NCBI GenBank assembly: GCA_049515555.1
Contig: JBEKTY010000040.1
Location: 1-64,000 of the forward strand
Direction of reading: 5' to 3'
Length of the DNA: 64,000 nucleotides
Origin: JBEKTY01 sp049515555
GTDB lineage: Bacteria > Planctomycetota > Planctomycetia > Pirellulales > Thermoguttaceae
Positions 59,194 to 64,000 of this stretch are shown in pieces (position 1 is the stretch's first letter; each line of letters starts with the position of its first letter). A model generated the notes under the pieces. The model had not been told where the DNA came from and made no database searches. It was given only the letters and a program-made list of their open reading frames with translations. A program made the position numbers and the translations under genes.

Positions 59194-61920
59194 TCAACCC
59201 TTGGCCAGTTTCCGCAACACGGTCTGGAGGATTCCTCCGTTGCGGTAGTACTCCAGCTCTACCGGCGTATCGATGCGGGCCTTGGCGGCGAACTGGCGGA
59301 CCGAACCGTCGGCGGCCGTGGCGCGGACGGTCAGCTCCGTGCCCGGCCGGAGGCCGTCGTCCAGCTCCGGGATATCCAGCAGTTCCTCGCCCGTGAGGCC
59401 CAGCGATTGCCAGGTCGCACCCGGCGAAAATTCCAGCGGCAGAACGCCCATCCCCACCAGGTTGCTGCGATGGATCCGCTCGAAGCTGGCGGCTAGCACG
59501 GCGCGGACGCCCAGCAGGCAGGCGCCCTTGGCGGCCCAGTCGCGGCTGCTGCCGGCGCCGTATTCGTGCCCGGCGAGCACCACCAGGGGCACGCCTTCCG
59601 CCTTGTACTGCATGGCCGCGTCGTAGATGGGCATTACGGCCCCGCCGGGCAAGTGCCGCGTGAAGCCGCCCTCCGTGCCGGGCACCAACAGGTTGCGCAG
59701 GCGGACGTTGGCCAGTGTGCCGCGGGTCATTACCTGGTCGTTGCCCCGCCGGGCGCCATAGCTGTTGAAATCGACGGGCCGCACTCCGCGCTCTTGCAGA
59801 TACTTGCCCGCCGGGCTGCCGGCGGCAATCGTCCCGGCCGGCGAGATGTGGTCGGTAGTGACCGAATCGCCCAGGGCGGCCAGCACCCGGGCATGGCGGA
59901 CAGGGCGGATCGGGCCCGCCTGGGCGGCCATTTCGAGCAGGAAGGGCGGCTCCTGGATGTACGTGCTCGCAGGGTCCCAGCGGTAGAGCTCGCCCTCGGG
60001 CACGGCAAGCGCGTTCCAAGCCTCGTTGGCCTCGAAACAGTTGGCATATCGGGCGCGGAACAAATCGGCACGCAGCGCCCCGGCCACTACGGCGGCGATC
60101 TCCGCCCGGCTGGGCCAGAGGTCTCTCAGATACACCGGCCGGCCGTCGCGGCCCGTGCCCAGCGGCTCGGTGGCCAGGTCGATATCGACGGTGCCGGCCA
60201 GGGCGTAGGCCACGACCAGCGGCGGACTGGCCAGGTAGTTAGCCTTCACCAGGGGATTGATGCGGCCTTCAAAGTTGCGGTTGCCGCTAAGCACGGCGGC
60301 GACCACGAGGTTGCCGCGGCCGACGGCCTCGGCCACCGGCTCGGGCAGCGGGCCGCTGTTGCCGATGCACGTCGTGCAGCCGTAGCCCACCAGGTGAAAG
60401 CCCAACTGCTCCAGCGGCCGGTCCAGGCCCGTCTGGCGGTAATAATCGGTCACCACGCGGCTGCCGGGCGCCAGGCTGGTCTTGACGTAAGGCGGGACCG
60501 ATAGGCCCCGCTCGACCGCCTTGCGGGCCAGCAGGCCGGCCGAGAGCATGACCTCCGGATTGCTCGTGTTGGTGCAACTGGTAATGGCGGCGATGACGAC
60601 GGCCCCGTGGCCGATGGTCGTGCCGGCGTCGGCAGGCGTGCCGGAAGCGGGGCCGGCTACCACGGCCGTCCGGGCCGCGTCAGCCGCCGACAGGCCGAAG
60701 CCCCGCTCGGCCAGCGGCGCGATTAGCGACTGCCGGAACGAGCGCTGCACCCGGGCGAGCGGCACGCGATCTTGCGGCCGCTTGGGTCCCGCCATGCAGG
60801 GCTCGATCGTGCCCAGGTCCAGCCGGAGCACTTTCGTATACTGCGGCGCGCCGTCGGCCACCGCGTAGAACAACTGCTGCTCCTTGGCGTAGCGCTCGAC
60901 CAGGGCCACCTCCGCATCGGTGCGGCCGGTGATCCGCAGATAGTCCAAGGTCTGCTCATCGACGGGGAAGAAACCCATCGTGGCCCCGTACTCGGGCGAC
61001 ATGTTGGCGACCAGGGCCCGCTCGGCCACTTTCATGCCGCCCACGGCCGGGCCGAAATACTCGACGAACTTATTGACCACGCCCTCCTTGCGCAGCATCT
61101 GGGTGACGGTTAGCACCAGGTCGGTGGCCGTAACGCCCGGCGGCAGCTCGCCGCTGAGCTCCAGGCCGATCACCTCGGGGGCGAGCATGACCAGGGGCTG
61201 GCCGAGCATGACCGCCTCGGCCTCGATGCCGCCCACGCCCCAGCCCAGCACGCCCAGGCCGTTGATCATCGTGGTGTGGCTATCGGTGCCGACGAGGGTA
61301 TCGGGCAGGGCGACCGGCCCGGCCTCGTCTGGCCGCAGGAACACGCCCTTGGCCAGGAACTCGAGATTCACCTGGTGCACGATGCCCACCGCCGGCGGCA
61401 CGACGCGGAAGTTCCGAAAGGCCTTCTGCCCCCAGCGCAGGAACTGGTACCGCTCGCGGTTGCGCTGGAACTCCAAGGCCACGTTCTTCTCCATTGCGTC
61501 GGCCGAGCGGAAGAAGTCGACCTGCACCGAATGGTCGATGACCAGATCGACGGGCACCAGCGGGTTGATCCGCTTGGGATCGCCGCCCAGCCGCTGCATG
61601 GCGCTGCGCATGGCGGCCAGGTCGGCCACGCAGGGCACGCCGGTGAAGTCCTGCAGGATGACCCGGGCGGGCATGAACGGCACCTCGACTTGCCCGCCGC
61701 CCGCCGTACCCCAGGCGGCCAGACCGGTCACGTCACGCTCGGTCACGCCGCGGCCGTCGCAGTTCCGCAGGACCGACTCCAACAGGATGCGGATCGAAAA
61801 CGGCAATCGGGCGACGGTCGTCAGTCCGGCGTCCTCAAGCCGCGCCAGGCGGTAGATCGCCGTGGGCCCGCTGCCGGTGTCAATCGTGTCTCGGGCATGA
61901 AACGGATCGTAGATGGGCAT
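59194..61920 (-). CDS. acnA: Aconitate hydratase A
   Basis: 908 residues, typical of AcnA/IRP1. It contains SCTNTSNPEVM and CTTCIGNSGPL with the three cysteines of the [4Fe-4S] cluster. It also has TDHISPAG, VNLEFLAKG, and GSSRDWAAKG with the catalytic Ser. It interconverts citrate and isocitrate in the TCA cycle. AGGAG lies about 10 bases upstream. A REP-rich region follows, and a RAYT gene precedes it. Confidence 0.95.
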   Translation of the reverse strand: MPIYDPFHARDTIDTGSGPTAIYRLARLEDAGLTTVARLPFSIRILLESVLRNCDGRGVTERDVTGLAAWGTAGGGQVEVPFMPARVILQDFTGVPCVADLAAMRSAMQRLGGDPKRINPLVPVDLVIDHSVQVDFFRSADAMEKNVALEFQRNRERYQFLRWGQKAFRNFRVVPPAVGIVHQVNLEFLAKGVFLRPDEAGPVALPDTLVGTDSHTTMINGLGVLGWGVGGIEAEAVMLGQPLVMLAPEVIGLELSGELPPGVTATDLVLTVTQMLRKEGVVNKFVEYFGPAVGGMKVAERALVANMSPEYGATMGFFPVDEQTLDYLRITGRTDAEVALVERYAKEQQLFYAVADGAPQYTKVLRLDLGTIEPCMAGPKRPQDRVPLARVQRSFRQSLIAPLAERGFGLSAADAARTAVVAGPASGTPADAGTTIGHGAVVIAAITSCTNTSNPEVMLSAGLLARKAVERGLSVPPYVKTSLAPGSRVVTDYYRQTGLDRPLEQLGFHLVGYGCTTCIGNSGPLPEPVAEAVGRGNLVVAAVLSGNRNFEGRINPLVKANYLASPPLVVAYALAGTVDIDLATEPLGTGRDGRPVYLRDLWPSRAEIAAVVAGALRADLFRARYANCFEANEAWNALAVPEGELYRWDPASTYIQEPPFLLEMAAQAGPIRPVRHARVLAALGDSVTTDHISPAGTIAAGSPAGKYLQERGVRPVDFNSYGARRGNDQVMTRGTLANVRLRNLLVPGTEGGFTRHLPGGAVMPIYDAAMQYKAEGVPLVVLAGHEYGAGSSRDWAAKGACLLGVRAVLAASFERIHRSNLVGMGVLPLEFSPGATWQSLGLTGEELLDIPELDDGLRPGTELTVRATAADGSVRQFAAKARIDTPVELEYYRNGGILQTVLRKLAKG

Positions 61921-61937
61921 TTCTTCTTCTCCTGATG

Positions 61938-62640
61938 AGCCGCTTGCGGCTTCGCAATCTTGCGTACTACAGTTCTCCGCACTCCCTCAGTCTTCTCGCG
62001 TAAGGTGAATTCGGGCTGTGCCCCGGATGCAACGGCCATCCATCGTAGGGTTTGACGAATTCCCACTGCTGTTGCGGCAACTTCCACTTCACCGGATTCT
62101 GTTCGATGTAACGTATCGTTCTCTGAATGTCGTCGGGACGATCGAGAAAAACCTTCCAACCGGGGCCGCCCCAGACCGGGTGATCATGGGTGCGACGTCC
62201 CTCACTGCGAAGCCGCAAGCGGCTGGCCGACTGGAAGTCTTCGATCATGTCCTCGGCTTGTTTCTTGTGCTTGCGGATCAGAACGTGAACGTGATCCGGC
62301 ATGATTGCGCAGGCGTAACAGGTATACACCTCCTGGCGAATGGCCTCGCCAATTGAGCAGGCAATTATGCCGAGGTCAGCCTCCTCGAATCGCAAGATCG
62401 GAAATTTCAGTACCTCTTCAGCCTTGTTGCGAAAATCACGAATCACCCATCCCGCCGGCTGGACGCGTTTCCGTCCATAGTGAAGCTCGCCGAGCTCCGC
62501 AATCACGTCCGCGGCGATCGTCTTCGACATGCTTCCTCGCGGATCGTTCGGTAACCACAACCCGTATGCGGTCCATGTCAGGTGATAACCGATCACGATT
62601 GGTCTTTGCATCACGTCGCCCCCAGCCGCTTGCGGCTTCG
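61938..62640 (-). mobile_element. RAYT unit with flanking 17-bp direct repeats
   Basis: The 17-base sequence agccgcttgcggcttcg, itself a hairpin (AGCCGC TT GCGGCT), occurs at 61938-61954 and 62624-62640, directly flanking the transposase gene. An inverted copy is inside the gene (62208-62224). These are the likely REP partners of this RAYT. Confidence 0.65.
61967..62611 (-). CDS. REP-associated tyrosine transposase (Y1/RAYT)
   Basis: 214 residues. ACAIMPDHVHVLIRK holds the HUH metal-binding motif of Y1 transposases, and the catalytic Tyr is expected in IQRTIRYIEQNP. YHLTWTAYGLWLPNDPRG at the start is common in RAYTs. RAYT proteins process GTAG-headed REP hairpins as single strands. The start is at an ATG with GGGGG about 7 bases upstream. 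The C-terminal tail is long and basic. Confidence 0.85.
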   Translation of the reverse strand: MQRPIVIGYHLTWTAYGLWLPNDPRGSMSKTIAADVIAELGELHYGRKRVQPAGWVIRDFRNKAEEVLKFPILRFEEADLGIIACSIGEAIRQEVYTCYACAIMPDHVHVLIRKHKKQAEDMIEDFQSASRLRLRSEGRRTHDHPVWGGPGWKVFLDRPDDIQRTIRYIEQNPVKWKLPQQQWEFVKPYDGWPLHPGHSPNSPYARRLRECGEL

Positions 62641-62659
62641 TAAATTACGGATCGCAAAG

Positions 62660-63352
62660 TTACCAATACTCCGGCAGGGGCGCGACGACGGTCGCCGTCT
62701 GTCGGGTGTCGGGATGCCGGAAGGCCAGGCTCCGGGCGTGCAGGGCGATGGCCCGCAGCCGCACGTCCTCGTACTGCGGGCCGAAGGGCACCGGCGAGCC
62801 ATACAGAAAATCTCCCAGCAGGGGCTGCCCGCGCGCGGCCGCCTGGACACGGATCTGGTGTGTCCGGCCGGTCCCCAACTCGATCTCCAGCCACGTGCAG
62901 CTTGGCTGAGTTTTCAAAACGCGGTAGTGTAACACGGCCTGTCGGCCCTGGGGATGGTCGGGAGCTACGACCTCCGCGCGGGACTCCCCTGGTATCTTAC
63001 GCAGCCAGTCTTCCCAAATCCCGGTTTCGGGCACGATCGGCCCCGGCACGCAGGCCCAGTAGACCTTGTGGACCTTGCGGTTCTCGAACTGCCGGCACAG
63101 CTTGCGGGTCGTCGGCAAGTCCTTGCCGAAGAGGATGGCCCCCGTGGCCGGGCGGTCCAGGCGATGGGGCACGCCCAGGTACGGCTCGGCCGTGCCCTCC
63201 CGGGCCCGAAGAAAGGCCTTGATCCGCACTTCCAGGCTATCGATGCCCGGCGGGGCCTGCGTCAGCACGCCCGCCGGCTTGCACACGACCAGGCACGGCC
63301 CCTCCTCGTAAAGAATAAATAAGGGGGCAGAACTATTTATCACGTTCGACAC
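62660..63352 (-). CDS. RluA-family pseudouridine synthase
   Basis: 230 residues. GVPHRLDRPATGAILFGK contains the catalytic Asp of the HRLD motif, and ELGTGRTHQIRVQ is the second signature. It lacks an S4 domain, like the shorter RluA-type enzymes. It isomerises uridine in rRNA or tRNA. The N-terminus (NSSAPLFI) is encoded by the left arm of a repeat (63321-63340), so the GTG start used here may not be the ancestral one. Confidence 0.85.
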   Translation of the reverse strand: MSNVINSSAPLFILYEEGPCLVVCKPAGVLTQAPPGIDSLEVRIKAFLRAREGTAEPYLGVPHRLDRPATGAILFGKDLPTTRKLCRQFENRKVHKVYWACVPGPIVPETGIWEDWLRKIPGESRAEVVAPDHPQGRQAVLHYRVLKTQPSCTWLEIELGTGRTHQIRVQAAARGQPLLGDFLYGSPVPFGPQYEDVRLRAIALHARSLAFRHPDTRQTATVVAPLPEYW

Positions 63353-63395
63353 CTTACGTTTTCACGTCTCCCGGCATAAATAGTTCTGACCCCTT
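63321..63395. repeat. 20-bp inverted repeat across the start of the pseudouridine synthase gene
   Basis: aagggggcagaactatttat (63321-63340) and its inverse (63376-63395) match at 19 of 20 positions with 35 bases between. It covers the 5' end of the gene and the gap to the SDR gene. Confidence 0.85.
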
Positions 63396-63398
63396 TTC

Positions 63399-64000
63399 TC
63401 AGGCATAGCGGGCCATCAGCGTGTCGACCAGGCGGGGCGAGATGCGATTGAGCCACAGCAGGACTTTGCCGTAGAAATAGGGGACGATCTCGTGCCGGCC
63501 GCTGCGGATTGCCCCGATCGTCTGCCGGGCGACGGCCGCGGCGCTGATGCCCCAGTGCCGCGGCCAATTCGGCGTGCTGGTCTGCTCCAGCACGCTATCG
63601 AAGAACTCGGTCTCGGTGCGGCCGGGGCTGACCACCAGCACGTCGATACCGCGGCCGGCCAGCTCGGCCCGCAGCGATTCGCTGAACCCGTGCAGGGCGA
63701 ACTTGCTGGCCGAATATTCGGTATTGTGGGGCACTCCCCGCCGCCCCTGGATCGAGCTGACGTTGACGAGGATCGGGCGCTTCCCGCGCTCCAACAGCGG
63801 CAGGCACAAGCGGGTCAGCTCGACGGGGGCGAAGAAATTGACTTCCATCACCCGGCGGAGCCGCTCCGGGCTGGCGGCGGCGAACAGGCCCTGCGCCCCT
63901 ACGCCGGCGTTGTTCACCAGGATGTCCAAGCCACCGTAGGCGGATTGGGCCGCGGCGACAATGGCGGCCCGCACGGCGGGGTCGGCGATGTCGCCGGCGA
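63399..64000 (-). CDS. Short-chain dehydrogenase/reductase, 5' end cut by window edge
   Basis: About 200 residues are visible. LDILVNNAGVGAQ, NVSSIQGRRGVPHNTEYSAS with Tyr-x-x-x-Lys (YSASK), and SPGRTETEF are classical SDR features. The open frame continues upstream of the first GTG (AGDIADPA) to the window edge, so the N-terminal TGxxxGIG cofactor site lies outside. Substrate unknown; NAD(P)-dependent oxidoreductase. Confidence 0.9.
   Translation of the reverse strand, partial: AGDIADPAVRAAIVAAAQSAYGGLDILVNNAGVGAQGLFAAASPERLRRVMEVNFFAPVELTRLCLPLLERGKRPILVNVSSIQGRRGVPHNTEYSASKFALHGFSESLRAELAGRGIDVLVVSPGRTETEFFDSVLEQTSTPNWPRHWGISAAAVARQTIGAIRSGRHEIVPYFYGKVLLWLNRISPRLVDTLMARYA

Overview
The window looks like chromosome of a high-GC member of the Planctomycetota carrying a large integrated element. 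The planctomycete call is an inference. It rests on a PEP-CTERM secreted protein, a free-standing four-helix-bundle (23S rRNA IVP-type) gene, abundant GTAG-type REP repeats with a Y1/RAYT transposase, GC-rich minisatellites, and an excisionase/HTH, prim-pol and integrase arrangement I associate with elements of that phylum. No rRNA, ribosomal protein or other taxonomic marker is present.

Layout. (1) Positions 1 to about 46260 belong to an integrative element whose right end is a tRNA-Leu(UAG) gene (46238-46319, minus). The integrase stop codon lies inside the 3' part of this tRNA. The left end is not in the window. From left to right the element holds: a block of small minus-strand genes (1-6614) with a Ycf35/DUF1257, DUF2997 and Ycf46-like AAA+ module and a clamp-loader-like AAA+ gene; a class 1 DISARM defence locus (7369-28709, minus, drmD-drmMI-drmA-drmB-drmC) with extra genes; a divergent nine-gene plus-strand operon (29004-37989); an AP2-domain gene, a NYN-domain gene, two small HTH genes, a primase-polymerase/DUF3987 protein and the integrase. 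(2) From 46320 to the end is ordinary chromosome: a PAS protein, a PEP-CTERM subtilase, a Gly/His-rich TPR protein, a parvulin-like protein, an ABC exporter, an isochorismatase-fold hydrolase, an ACT protein, aconitase, a RAYT transposase, an RluA-type pseudouridine synthase and a truncated SDR gene.

Three places stand out. First, the plus-strand operon couples a 65-residue peptide to a SPASM radical SAM enzyme, an unknown membrane protein, a B12-type radical SAM enzyme and a complete Liv-type (HAAT) ABC transporter with a membrane-anchored binding protein. It reads as a ribosomally made, radical-SAM-modified peptide system with its own transporter. Second, between drmMI and drmA lie a HEIAH metallopeptidase, an unknown protein, a trypsin-like protease, a proteasome-fold Ntn hydrolase and a 73-residue protein. 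This is a multi-protease cassette I do not know from DISARM. Third, drmMI itself carries an in-frame 445-bp insertion with inverted GC-rich ends that encodes a four-helix-bundle protein in a different frame.

How the parts work together: the DISARM genes would modify and restrict DNA, and the nuclease-like and protease genes inside the locus may be extra effectors. The peptide operon starts from the same 294-bp intergenic region in the opposite direction, so the two may be co-regulated. The right-hand module (HTH genes, prim-pol, integrase) would excise and replicate the element. Several hairpins sit exactly on ribosome-binding sites or promoters there, suggesting tight control.
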